NCBI GenBank assembly: GCA_030840885.1
Contig: JAVEDQ010000402.1
Location: 1-6,162 of the forward strand
Length of the DNA: 6,162 nucleotides
Direction of reading: 5' to 3'
From: Frankiaceae bacterium
GTDB lineage: Bacteria; Actinomycetota; Actinomycetes; Frankiales; Frankiaceae
Shown here: in pieces, positions 1 through 6,153 of the stretch
Layout of the letters: the number at the start of each line of letters is the position of its first letter
How positions within the stretch are numbered: position 1 is the stretch's first letter
Position numbers and translations under genes: made by a program
Notes under the pieces: model-generated
Told to the model about the DNA's origin: nothing
What the model saw: only the letters and a program-made list of their open reading frames with translations
Databases searched by the model: none

Positions 1-2
1 CG

Positions 3-104
3 TCGCTGCAGTATTGCCGTGACGCCTGCCTAGCCGTCATCGCAGACGCGCTCGATTTGGACATGCCTGTCTCCGTCGATCCCATACCGGGGACGGGCGC
101 CTGA
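3..104 (+). CDS. 3' end of an unidentified gene (partial, runs off the left edge)
   Basis: From position 3 the plus strand stays open for 33 codons to a TGA at 102-104, giving a tail that begins SLQYCRDACLAVIADALDLD and ends in PIPGTGA. About three quarters of its third positions are G or C, which fits coding sequence, and the other two plus frames both stop within the first 33 bases. The N-terminal part is outside the window and I recognise no domain. The two cysteines five residues apart (YCRDAC) could be the end of a metal-binding motif, but this is too short to call. An inverted repeat lies about 40 bases after the stop and could be its terminator. This may be a real gene end or chance open frame. 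Confidence 0.3.
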   Translation, partial: SLQYCRDACLAVIADALDLDMPVSVDPIPGTGA

Positions 105-145
105 GTCGGTACCCGCAAACTAGGAACGCCGTAGTACCTCGGCCT

Positions 146-165
146 AACGTTGCCGGAGCAACGTT
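146..165. repeat. 8-bp perfect inverted repeat with 4-base centre (operator- or hairpin-like)
   Basis: AACGTTGC at 146-153 is followed by CGGA and then its exact reverse complement GCAACGTT at 158-165. Each arm also contains the self-complementary hexamer AACGTT. The repeat lies 41 bases after the TGA at 102-104 and 22 bases before a TTG start at 188. It could be a terminator for the upstream gene, although no run of T follows it, or a binding site for a dimeric repressor in front of the short reading frame downstream. The symmetry is seen directly; either role is inference. Confidence 0.4.
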
Positions 166-187
166 CAGTGGGCGCTCGGAGTCCCGG

Positions 188-280
188 TTGACCGAGGGCA
201 TCGAGCAGCTACGTGCAGCCGAGGTGGCGCGACTCGACGGGCTGCAGGCGAGTCTTTGGGAGGCGGCGACGGGTGAGTGA
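188..280 (+). CDS. Short 30-residue reading frame, possibly a truncated phage-type gene
   Basis: A TTG at 188 sits six bases after a GGAG ribosome binding site (178-181) and opens a 30-residue frame ending at TGA 278-280. The frame is also open upstream to about position 23, so the start is not certain. The peptide is amphipathic and charged, and its core LRAAEVARLDGLQASLWEAA resembles the L-x-R-L-D-x-L-x-x-x-L-W stretch I associate with small phage proteins of actinobacteria (terminase small subunit-like and similar). Those proteins normally continue well past this point, so this would be a truncated copy. The likeness is from memory and weak. It could equally be a small hypothetical protein or non-coding DNA. 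It converges on the 3' end of the helicase gene. Confidence 0.25.
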   Translation: MTEGIEQLRAAEVARLDGLQASLWEAATGE

Positions 281-371
281 GCAGCTCCGTGCGATCGCAA
301 CCGCTTCATCTCGTCACTGGGACCCATGTGCAGCAAGCCAGCACGCGTCATGCGCGAACGATGCGTAGCCG

Positions 372-3062
372 TCAGGCGGCGATCTTGCGCGTGTAGCGAC
401 AGCTGGGGGAGCTCCGGTAGTTGCTGCATCCGTAGAACGGCCCGTACGGCCCTTCGCGGGCGACGAGTCGGCCCCGCCGGCATCGCGGGCACCGCTGGGC
501 GGGAGCACGTTCGGGCACGCCGTCGACCTCGAGGCGTTTCGCGTCCAGAAGCTCGCGTACGAACGGCGACTCGCGGCCGGCCACCGAGAACAGCGTCACC
601 TGGCGGCGCGCCCGAGTCAGCGCGACATAGAACAGCCGCCGTTCCTCGGCGTGCGTGAACGGGTCGGGCTCCGCCATGACCAGGTCGAGGACGGGGTCGT
701 CCTGGATGGTGCTGGGGAAGCCGTAGACGCCGGTGTGCACGCTCGGGATGAGGACGTAGTCCGCCTCCAGCCCCTTGCTGCCGTGCACGGTCCGGAATCG
801 GACCTCCAGCTCGGGGAACACCGCCTCGGGCAGGTGGCGCCGCTCGTGCCGGTAGCGGCCCAGCACGTCCACGGTCACCTTGCGGGGGGCGCCGGTTGCG
901 ACACCACCGGCGTGCCCCGCGCCGCCGGCGACCAGGCGCGCGATCCGGGCGAGCTCGGTCAGCAGCGCCTGCTGCTGGTCCTGCTCCCGCGACACCCTCA
1001 CGAGCCGGACCGGCGGCCCCGGCTCCAGCTGGGCCGAGCGCACCGTCTTCCGCAGCTGGCCCGGGTTGCGGGACACGAACCAACCGGCCGTGTCACAGAG
1101 CGTCTGCGGGCAGCGGAACGTGGTCTGCAGGTAGAGCCTCGGCCCCGGACCGAACCGCTCGACGAAGCGGGTCATCACCGCGGTGTCCGCCCCGGCGAAG
1201 CGGTTGATCGACTGCCAGTCGTCGCCCACCGCGAGCAGGAAGCGGCCGGGGCGGGCGACCAGGGCCCGGGTGACGCGGGCCCGGGCCTGGCTCGCGTCCT
1301 GGAACTCGTCAACCATCACCAGGTCGGCCCCGCCGTCGGCACGCCCGGCTTCCAGGTGCTCGGCGGCGCGGACGAGCATGTCGTCGAAGTCGACGCTGTC
1401 CTCCGCGCGGAGCTGGGCGTCCCACGCCTCGGCGATCTCCAGGTAGAGCTCGACGAACAGATGACTGCGGTAGCGCGCGGCGGCAGGGGTGCGCTCGTCG
1501 ATCCGGGCCAGGAGGTCCGCCCGGCTCAGGGCGTTGGACTTCGCGTGGGTCATGAAGCTGCGCATCAGCCGGACGAGTTCCGCGTGCTCGAACGTCCGTA
1601 CGCTGGGCGCGGGACGGTCCGGGTTCCAGTCCAGGCCGATGCCGTGCTCTACGAGGCCTTGCGCCAGCTGCTCCAGCCCGTTGTCGCTGTGGATCTGCGC
1701 CGACGTCGTCTCGATCAGCGTCGTGCCGTGTCGGGCGTGCAGCTGCTTCTTCCACCGCATGTCGTCGGCGTAGCCGACGTAAGTCGGCGGCGGCCGGTCG
1801 TGCGCGTCCAGAGCCCAGTGCTCGTGCCAGACCTCGACCTGCGGGTAGAAGAAGTCGGGCCGGTACTGCGAGTGCTCCCGGTCGGCGACGTCGACCGAGT
1901 AGGGGTGCTCGTACTCGTAGTCGACGCCGTTGTAGAAGAGGAAGTCGGCAATCATCTGCTCGCCCCGGCTCTTGACCACGTCACCGCGGGCCGTGGGGTA
2001 ACGCTTGTCCTCGGGGTGCGCCGACGGCTCGGCGTCCTCGTCGTCCTCCGTGTCCGGGCGCGCGTAGACGAGGCGGAACAGGTCCCAGCGGTAGGCGAAG
2101 GACGGCGACCGGTCGCGCAGCTCGTCGACGATGCGCTGCAGCATGCCGACGCCGCGGTCCTGGTCCAGCCATCGGGCTAGCCGCGGTTTGCGCCCGGTCG
2201 CCTGGCCGATGACCGACAGGCCGAAGGCGTGGAACGTCTCCGCCCGCAGCCCCTCGCTGGGCAGACCCAGCGCCTGTAACCGCGAGGCGACGCGCTTCTT
2301 CAGCTCGTCGGCCGCGTCCTTGTTGAACGCCAGCAGCAGGATGCGGTCCGGCGGAACGAAGCCGCGCAGCACGGCGTAGGCGGCCCGCGCCACCATGACC
2401 GAGGTCTTGCCGGACCCGGCCGAGGCGACGACCTGCACGCGGTTGTCGAAGCAGACGACCGCCCGCGTCTGCTCGTCGGTCAGCGGGCGACGCTCGACGG
2501 TGGCGAAGAACGACGCGTGCCGTCGCTTCTCGGCCTGGGCAATCTCCTCGTTGCGGTCGGCGATCCACCGATCGAGGTCGACGTCGAGGAAGCGCACCGC
2601 TGCGAGCTCGTGCGCGGTCAGCAGGTCCGGCAGCTGGTCGGCAGCGGCCGCCAACGCCGAGCGGACCACCTCCCCCGGGCATTCCGCCAGCAGCCGGTCG
2701 CGGGTCTCGCGGCAGAGCCACCGGCCCTGGTCGAGCGCGTCCCGGCCCGTGGCCTGCACCTGCCGCTGCCACTGGACGGCCGCCTCGACCGCCGGGCGGG
2801 CCCGGGTACGGGCGAGGGCGTGTTCGAGCGCGGCCCTCAGACCGGGAGCCTCGCGCTTCTTCAGCCCGGCGAGCCGCGCGGTGCTGCCCCCGTCCACGAG
2901 CAGCGCGGCCCGGAACCAGCCGCGCTTCACGGACAGGCGGGCGAGGTCCTCCCCGGCGAACACCTTGCGGCCAGCCGGCAGCGTCAGCAGGAAGGAGTCG
3001 ACCCGTTCCTCCAGGCGCCATTGCTGCTCTGGCCGGCCCTTCTCGCGCGCCCACTCCGGCAT
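372..3062 (-). CDS. Helicase IV-like SF1 DNA helicase with inserted PD-(D/E)XK nuclease domain and C-terminal zinc finger
   Basis: This is a UvrD/Rep-superfamily ATP-dependent DNA translocase, closest in layout to E. coli helicase IV (helD product), and not the RNA-polymerase-associated actinobacterial HelD. In the 896-residue product, residues about 15-120 resemble the helicase IV N-terminal domain. A Q-motif (LTDEQTRAV) is at 194-202 and Walker A ASAGSGKTSV at 213-222 (K219). AFNKDAADELKKR is at 245-257, TFHAFG at 276-281, Walker B VMVDEFQD at 582-589 (D585, E586), GDDWQSINRF at 613-622, VHGSKGLEADY at about 759-769 and YVALTRAR at 812-819. All core motifs look intact. An acidic linker (about 337-352) precedes a nuclease-like insert at about 365-455: E368 in GEQMIADFL, D403 in YRPDF, E414 in VWHEHW and K438/K439 in MRWKK. 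Cysteines 858, 861, 879 and 888 form a topoisomerase-type C4 zinc finger. E. coli helicase IV (684 residues) lacks the last two modules. The frame is open to 3275, but the first 71 codons are low-complexity and unlike the family, so ATG 3062 was chosen; a GTG at 3068 is the alternative. A role in repair, recombination or defence against foreign DNA is inference. Confidence 0.95.
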   Translation of the reverse strand: MPEWAREKGRPEQQWRLEERVDSFLLTLPAGRKVFAGEDLARLSVKRGWFRAALLVDGGSTARLAGLKKREAPGLRAALEHALARTRARPAVEAAVQWQRQVQATGRDALDQGRWLCRETRDRLLAECPGEVVRSALAAAADQLPDLLTAHELAAVRFLDVDLDRWIADRNEEIAQAEKRRHASFFATVERRPLTDEQTRAVVCFDNRVQVVASAGSGKTSVMVARAAYAVLRGFVPPDRILLLAFNKDAADELKKRVASRLQALGLPSEGLRAETFHAFGLSVIGQATGRKPRLARWLDQDRGVGMLQRIVDELRDRSPSFAYRWDLFRLVYARPDTEDDEDAEPSAHPEDKRYPTARGDVVKSRGEQMIADFLFYNGVDYEYEHPYSVDVADREHSQYRPDFFYPQVEVWHEHWALDAHDRPPPTYVGYADDMRWKKQLHARHGTTLIETTSAQIHSDNGLEQLAQGLVEHGIGLDWNPDRPAPSVRTFEHAELVRLMRSFMTHAKSNALSRADLLARIDERTPAAARYRSHLFVELYLEIAEAWDAQLRAEDSVDFDDMLVRAAEHLEAGRADGGADLVMVDEFQDASQARARVTRALVARPGRFLLAVGDDWQSINRFAGADTAVMTRFVERFGPGPRLYLQTTFRCPQTLCDTAGWFVSRNPGQLRKTVRSAQLEPGPPVRLVRVSREQDQQQALLTELARIARLVAGGAGHAGGVATGAPRKVTVDVLGRYRHERRHLPEAVFPELEVRFRTVHGSKGLEADYVLIPSVHTGVYGFPSTIQDDPVLDLVMAEPDPFTHAEERRLFYVALTRARRQVTLFSVAGRESPFVRELLDAKRLEVDGVPERAPAQRCPRCRRGRLVAREGPYGPFYGCSNYRSSPSCRYTRKIAA

Positions 3063-3287
3063 GCCCACCAGCCCGTTCCCCGCCGCCTGTCGAGGTGCTG
3101 AAAGTACAACTGAAGGGCCGATTTCCGCACAGTTGCCCGCGGAACTTGGCACCCGTCGGCCCCTGCCCGAGCCGCTTCCCCGTCCCTGTTCTGTAGCGGT
3201 GGCACCTGGCGGCTGCGCCCCCGACACCCTGCGGCAAGTGCAAATGGCGGTCCCTGACCTCGAGGCGGCCAACACGCCCGACAGTCG

Positions 3288-3493
3288 CTACTTGATCCAA
3301 ATCTCCTCGACCTCGGGATCGTCGAGGTAGCGCTGCAACGGCACTCGCCTGCCCGGTCGTAGAGCGCTCTGGCGGTGTGCTCCCGGTCGACGATCGTCGG
3401 CAGCAGGCCGCCGAGGGTCCGCTCGCCGTCGGGATAACCGAAGTCCTGCGCCCGGTCGAAGCACTCTGGAGGCGGGGTTCGGCAACTTCTCAA
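3288..3493 (-). pseudogene. Frameshifted, truncated remnant of a CpaF/TadA-family secretion ATPase (N-terminal part)
   Basis: Reading leftward from 3493, one frame gives a stretch containing YPDGERTLGGLLPTIVDREH and ALYDRAGE. At about 3342-3350 the coding sense moves to the next frame, which gives VPLQRYLDDPEVEEIWIK and then a TAG at 3288-3290. The segment GPLQ-x-x-L-x-DPEVEEIWIN is a hallmark of the N-terminal domain of CpaF/TadA-type ATPases, which drive Flp/Tad pilus assembly and type II/IV secretion. The preceding stretch also fits the family. A one-base deletion would explain the frame change. The family's ATPase core (Walker A and B, some 300 further residues) is absent: nothing recognisable follows the stop. 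The piece lies 37 bases after the deacetylase stop, with no start or ribosome binding site of note. I infer a dead 5' fragment left by a deletion or rearrangement. The family assignment rests on one strong motif. Confidence 0.55.
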
Positions 3494-3530
3494 GAGAGGT
3501 GCGACCGAGGACGTCGGCTTTGTGGGAGCG

Positions 3531-5384
3531 CTAGTTGGGGTTGGTCCATGAGAGAACGAGTTGCGGGCGCTGGGCGGCTGTGGCCTCCTTGGACGAGAAG
3601 AAGCGCTGGGTGCTGTTGGTACTGGTTATCGCAACAGCGACGGGGCCATCGCCGGTGATTAGATTCGACAAGTCGAAGGCGTTGTAGGCACCGTTGGTCA
3701 GGCCGGGCCTTGTGCTGAGCGTCCGTCCCAGGGCCGGCTGGTTGTTCCAGACCAAGAATGACTCGGTCCAGCCGGTACTGACCTGACTGACCGGGAAGCT
3801 CACCGTGCTGGGCGCCCCAGACTGGGAGTACAGCCTAAGCGTCGCGGTCACACCGGTCGCGCCCGCCGGGATACCGGCGACATTGAACTGCAAGTAAGAC
3901 CGACGTTCAGTACCGCTGTTGACGTTCAACGAAGTTTCCGAGCCGTGCGTGGCGGTCGGGTTGCCCTTCGCGGTGTATGAGTCGTCCGTCGGTGTCAGCG
4001 TGAGGGCGCCGTTCGGCGCAGGTTGGGCGGCGACCTGGACGAGCTGTGTCTTGCTTGGCTCGACGTTGCCGGCGACGTCGGTGGAGAAGGCCCTCAAGGT
4101 CGTCGTCTGGCTGACCGGGAAGGCGGCGGTGTAGGGCCTGGCGGTCGGGCTGGTCGTCGGGTCCGACCCGTCGACGGTGTAACGCGTCGACGCGACGCCT
4201 GAACCGCCGACCTCATCGGCCGCCACCAGGCTCACCGAGACGGGAGTGCTGTAAGGCGTGCTGTTGCAGACACCGCCGTTGCAGGAGATCGCCGTGGTCG
4301 GCCCTGTCGAGTCGATGGAGATGATCGTCGACTTGGGTGTCTCCACGCCGTCGGCATTGCTGGACGAGTACCACAAGGTTGTGGTCCTCGACACCGTGAA
4401 CGGGCTCGCGTAGGTCGTCGCCGACGAGCTCGTTCTCGGGTCAGTGCCGTCCGTCGTGTACTTGGTGGTGCTACCGGCCGGGCTGGCCTGTAGTCCGACC
4501 GATACCGGCGCCCGAGACCAGCCGGTCGAGCAGGTCGAGCCGTTGCAGGAGATCGCCGTTGTCGGCGCGCCGGGTGCAGGAGGCGGGGGCGGCGGAGTGG
4601 TGCCGCCGCTCATCACGTCCCCGACGGTTTTCACCTGCGTCCCGAGGCTGCTCCGCGGCTGTAGCCAGTCGAGGAAGGAGTTGAACATTGCCGTGTTGGT
4701 GCTGTCTCCGGAGCAGCCGGTCGAGCAGAAGCCGTGGAAGACGAGGGTCACCCAGCCGCCGCCGTGGGTCTCCGCATTGGTGACGTAGCGCTGCAAATCC
4801 GCCAACGTGACGGTGGACCCCGACGGCTCCGGAGTCCTTACCCGATAAGGATTGACGGGCGGGATCGACTCGGCGTACGGGCAGCCCGTGCAGACCGTGG
4901 TGCTGTTGATGTCACCCACGGTCCGCGCGCTGGAGTAGCCGCAGGACTTCACGAGCTGCTCCGCGGCGGAGTTCGAGGCCGCGTACGGGTAGGCGAACGA
5001 GACCACCGGCGAGAAGCCTTGATTCTGGAGGTTGGTTCGGTCGTCACAGACCTCGCGCTGCGCGGTGCTGCTGGACGCAGTCGTCAGGTCCGTGTGGGTG
5101 AGGGTATGCCCACCGATCTCATGACCGGCAGCTGCGACCTGTTGGATCTGCGGCCAGGTCATGTAGAACGAGTCCGACCCGACCAGGCCGGAGTTGATGT
5201 AGTACGTCCCTCGCATTCCATGAGCGGCGAGGGCGTTCGAGGTGGGGTACTGGGTCGCCTGCCCATCGTCGAACGTGAAACTCACGATCGTATTCGTGGC
5301 GGCGGTCGCCGGCAGCGCGGTAAGGACAAGGCCGACGACCCCGCCGACCAGAACCGCGATCAAGAGCGATATCAATTTCCGCAC
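3531..5384 (-). CDS. Secreted multidomain polysaccharide deacetylase (NodB fold, carbohydrate esterase 4 type)
   Basis: The product (617 residues) should remove acetyl groups from an N- or O-acetylated polysaccharide such as chitin, peptidoglycan or xylan outside the cell. The start is the GTG at 5384, five bases from a perfect GAGGAGG; the frame is open to an ATG at 5417, but that would add 11 charged residues before the signal peptide. Residues 1-28 are a Sec signal peptide (RK, a long hydrophobic core, then ALPATA-A). The NodB domain spans about 33-257 with the metal and catalytic motifs TFDDG (D39, D40), HTLTH (H93, H97), FAYPY (130-134) and LVFHG (H217). The arginine usual in the third motif is not seen at that place, as in some subfamilies. 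A proline run (264-269) leads to two tandem chitobiase/hexosaminidase C-terminal-like domains (273-361 and 362-451; YTTDGTDP and YTVDGSDP). A DNRLRE/CBM96-like beta-sandwich follows at about 460-613. Paired cysteines suggest disulfides. No cell-wall sorting signal or membrane anchor ends the protein, so it is probably released or held by carbohydrate binding. The true substrate cannot be read from sequence. Confidence 0.93.
   Translation of the reverse strand: MRKLISLLIAVLVGGVVGLVLTALPATAATNTIVSFTFDDGQATQYPTSNALAAHGMRGTYYINSGLVGSDSFYMTWPQIQQVAAAGHEIGGHTLTHTDLTTASSSTAQREVCDDRTNLQNQGFSPVVSFAYPYAASNSAAEQLVKSCGYSSARTVGDINSTTVCTGCPYAESIPPVNPYRVRTPEPSGSTVTLADLQRYVTNAETHGGGWVTLVFHGFCSTGCSGDSTNTAMFNSFLDWLQPRSSLGTQVKTVGDVMSGGTTPPPPPPAPGAPTTAISCNGSTCSTGWSRAPVSVGLQASPAGSTTKYTTDGTDPRTSSSATTYASPFTVSRTTTLWYSSSNADGVETPKSTIISIDSTGPTTAISCNGGVCNSTPYSTPVSVSLVAADEVGGSGVASTRYTVDGSDPTTSPTARPYTAAFPVSQTTTLRAFSTDVAGNVEPSKTQLVQVAAQPAPNGALTLTPTDDSYTAKGNPTATHGSETSLNVNSGTERRSYLQFNVAGIPAGATGVTATLRLYSQSGAPSTVSFPVSQVSTGWTESFLVWNNQPALGRTLSTRPGLTNGAYNAFDLSNLITGDGPVAVAITSTNSTQRFFSSKEATAAQRPQLVLSWTNPN
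4032..4568 (-). repeat. Two tandem ~88-codon domain repeats within the deacetylase gene
   Basis: The two chitobiase-C-terminal-like domains are encoded at 4302-4568 and 4032-4301. Both begin PTTAISCNG followed by a second cysteine, and both carry a YT-x-DG-x-DP core and a TTTL strand. At DNA level a 20-base stretch is identical at 4276-4295 and 4540-4559, exactly 264 bases (88 codons) apart, with similarity continuing beyond it. This is seen directly and fits an internal duplication. The domains differ between the conserved blocks: the second has an extra DEVGGSGVAS loop. Confidence 0.8.
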
Positions 5385-5389
5385 GACGA

Positions 5390-5396
5390 CCTCCTC
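5390..5396 (-). promoter_or_regulatory. Ribosome binding site that fixes the deacetylase start
   Basis: On the minus strand GAGGAGG lies five bases before GTG 5384-5382. This near-perfect match to the 16S anti-Shine-Dalgarno sequence lies inside the longer frame that begins at ATG 5417, so that ATG is unlikely to be used. The signal peptide begins directly after the GTG, which supports the same choice. Confidence 0.85.
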
Positions 5397-5702
5397 GGGC
5401 TCGGATCGCGAAGCCACGCACTGGCGCCTCGGGAAGACGGCGGTCCGGGCACGGCGTCAGCAACTAGTAAGACCGTCGATCAGCTCGGGTGATACGCGGG
5501 ACGGTCGAGCTCATCCCGGATCAGCGGCTGCGAAGGCGCCCGGCGCCTTCTTCATCGCCGCCCGGGAGTGACAACTGGCGCAGCGCGGAGCGTAGCGACG
5601 CCAAAGAGCCCGTCGCCCGCGTTGTCGACGTCGGTCGGTCTCGGCAGCAGCCCGCCCCGGCTTTCGCGGTCGTGGTGACCGTCAATAGTCATCGCTACTG
5701 AT
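5397..5702. other. Apparently non-coding stretch between the deacetylase and the reductase pseudogene
   Basis: No frame here gives a protein I believe; the open frames are arginine- and proline-rich products of GC-rich DNA. It should contain the deacetylase promoter (minus strand), but I see no convincing -35/-10 pair. The AT-richest spot is CTTACTAGTTGC on the minus strand, near 5463-5474. A 7-bp inverted repeat (GACCGTC 5471-5477, GACGGTC 5500-5506, 22 bases between) lies beside it and could be an operator; this is weak. A stronger hairpin at 5532-5550 is listed separately. Confidence 0.5.
5532..5550. terminator. Strong GC-rich hairpin, possible terminator without a T-run
   Basis: GAAGGCGC at 5532-5539 and its exact reverse complement GCGCCTTC at 5543-5550 enclose a three-base loop (CCG). 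The hairpin lies about 150 bases after the end of the reductase pseudogene and about 150 bases before the deacetylase start, where it could end minus-strand transcription arriving from the right. No run of T follows on either strand. Hairpins without a T-run are often proposed as terminators in actinobacteria, so the role is plausible but unproven. Confidence 0.35.
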
Positions 5703-6153
5703 CTACACCGTGCCGCTGCGGAACGCGCGCTCCTCGACCAGACGCAGCCGTAGGTCGGCGCTCGGCGGGAAGTACGGCTTGCCGCCTCCGCTGAAGGCTG
5801 GCACGACGCTCGAGCGGAACTCGCCGTCGGTGTCCCTTTCAGCCGGACCACCGTCGTATGCACGGCGCGGCGCACCAGCCAACACCCTGGCGCGACCGAC
5901 TCCAGCGAGTCGGAGAACACGATCCGCGGCGTCGCGACGTACTCGCGGGCCTCCGCCTCCACGTCGCCACCGTCGGTCCGTTCCGGTGCCGTGAAGTAGT
6001 CCTCCATGACCTGATAGAAGTTGGCGGCCGAACAGGAACGCCGCCGTCTCGCGGGTCTGCTGGTTGGTGAAGCGGTGCACCTCCTCATCCGGCTCGGAGA
6101 AGGCGATGGTGCCGGTCGGGTCTTTCGAAGTAGCCGTTGAGGGAGATGCTCAT
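5703..6153 (-). pseudogene. Decayed dihydrofolate-reductase-like gene (RibD C-terminal fold)
   Basis: Reading leftward from ATG 6153, four pieces in shifting frames join into one reductase-like protein. They are MSISLNGYFERPDR (6153-6112); one extra base at about 6111, then TIAFSEPDEEVHRF through FLFGR (to 6024); one extra base at about 6023, then NFYQVMEDYF, ATPRIVFSDSLESV and VVRLK; and a third shift near 5835-5845, then DTDGEF, VVPAFSGGGKPYFPP and LRLVEERAFRSGTV before TAG 5703-5705. The start MSISLNGY, the LFGR-x-x-YQ-x-M segment, TP-x-IVFS and the P-x-x-x-GGGKP block are typical of small stand-alone DHFR/RibD-C reductases of about 170-190 residues. Between DGEF and VVPAFSGGG some 20-25 residues (usually VGGA-x-L, then DELRLF) are missing, so even with frames repaired the nucleotide site would be incomplete. 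The C-terminus also stops a few residues early. The gene is almost certainly non-functional. Family members use NAD(P)H, but substrates are mostly unknown. Confidence 0.85.

Noticed and set aside
142..193. Possible integron attC-like site (GCCTAAC at 142-148)
   Set aside because: The matching GTTRRRY core partner is not present at a suitable distance, and no integrase or gene cassettes are seen.
273..368. Possible GTG-started 31-residue frame overlapping the TGA at 278-280, with GGGAGG nine bases upstream
   Set aside because: The start-stop overlap and ribosome binding site are suggestive of coupling, but the peptide (begins MSEQLRAIATASS) is cysteine- and serine-rich towards its end, has no recognisable motif, and runs almost into the helicase 3' end.
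37..1083. 348-codon open frame on the minus strand
   Set aside because: It is an out-of-frame reading of the helicase 3' part. The product is alanine-, arginine- and proline-rich low-complexity sequence, typical of GC-rich shadows.
651..2180. 509-codon open frame on the plus strand
   Set aside because: It is antisense to the helicase gene. Its product is rich in V, R, G and D without any recognisable motif, while the minus strand carries every SF1 helicase motif in order.
1981..3300. 439-codon open frame on the minus strand over the helicase 5' half
   Set aside because: It overlaps the helicase in another frame and shows only arginine- and glycine-rich sequence with no domain.
4734..5492. 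252-codon open frame on the plus strand
   Set aside because: It is antisense to the deacetylase NodB domain and signal peptide, and its product is arginine-rich with no family likeness.
5489..5701. 70-codon plus-strand open frame between the deacetylase and the reductase pseudogene
   Set aside because: Arginine- and proline-rich, no motif, and it spans the hairpin at 5532-5550; most likely non-coding.
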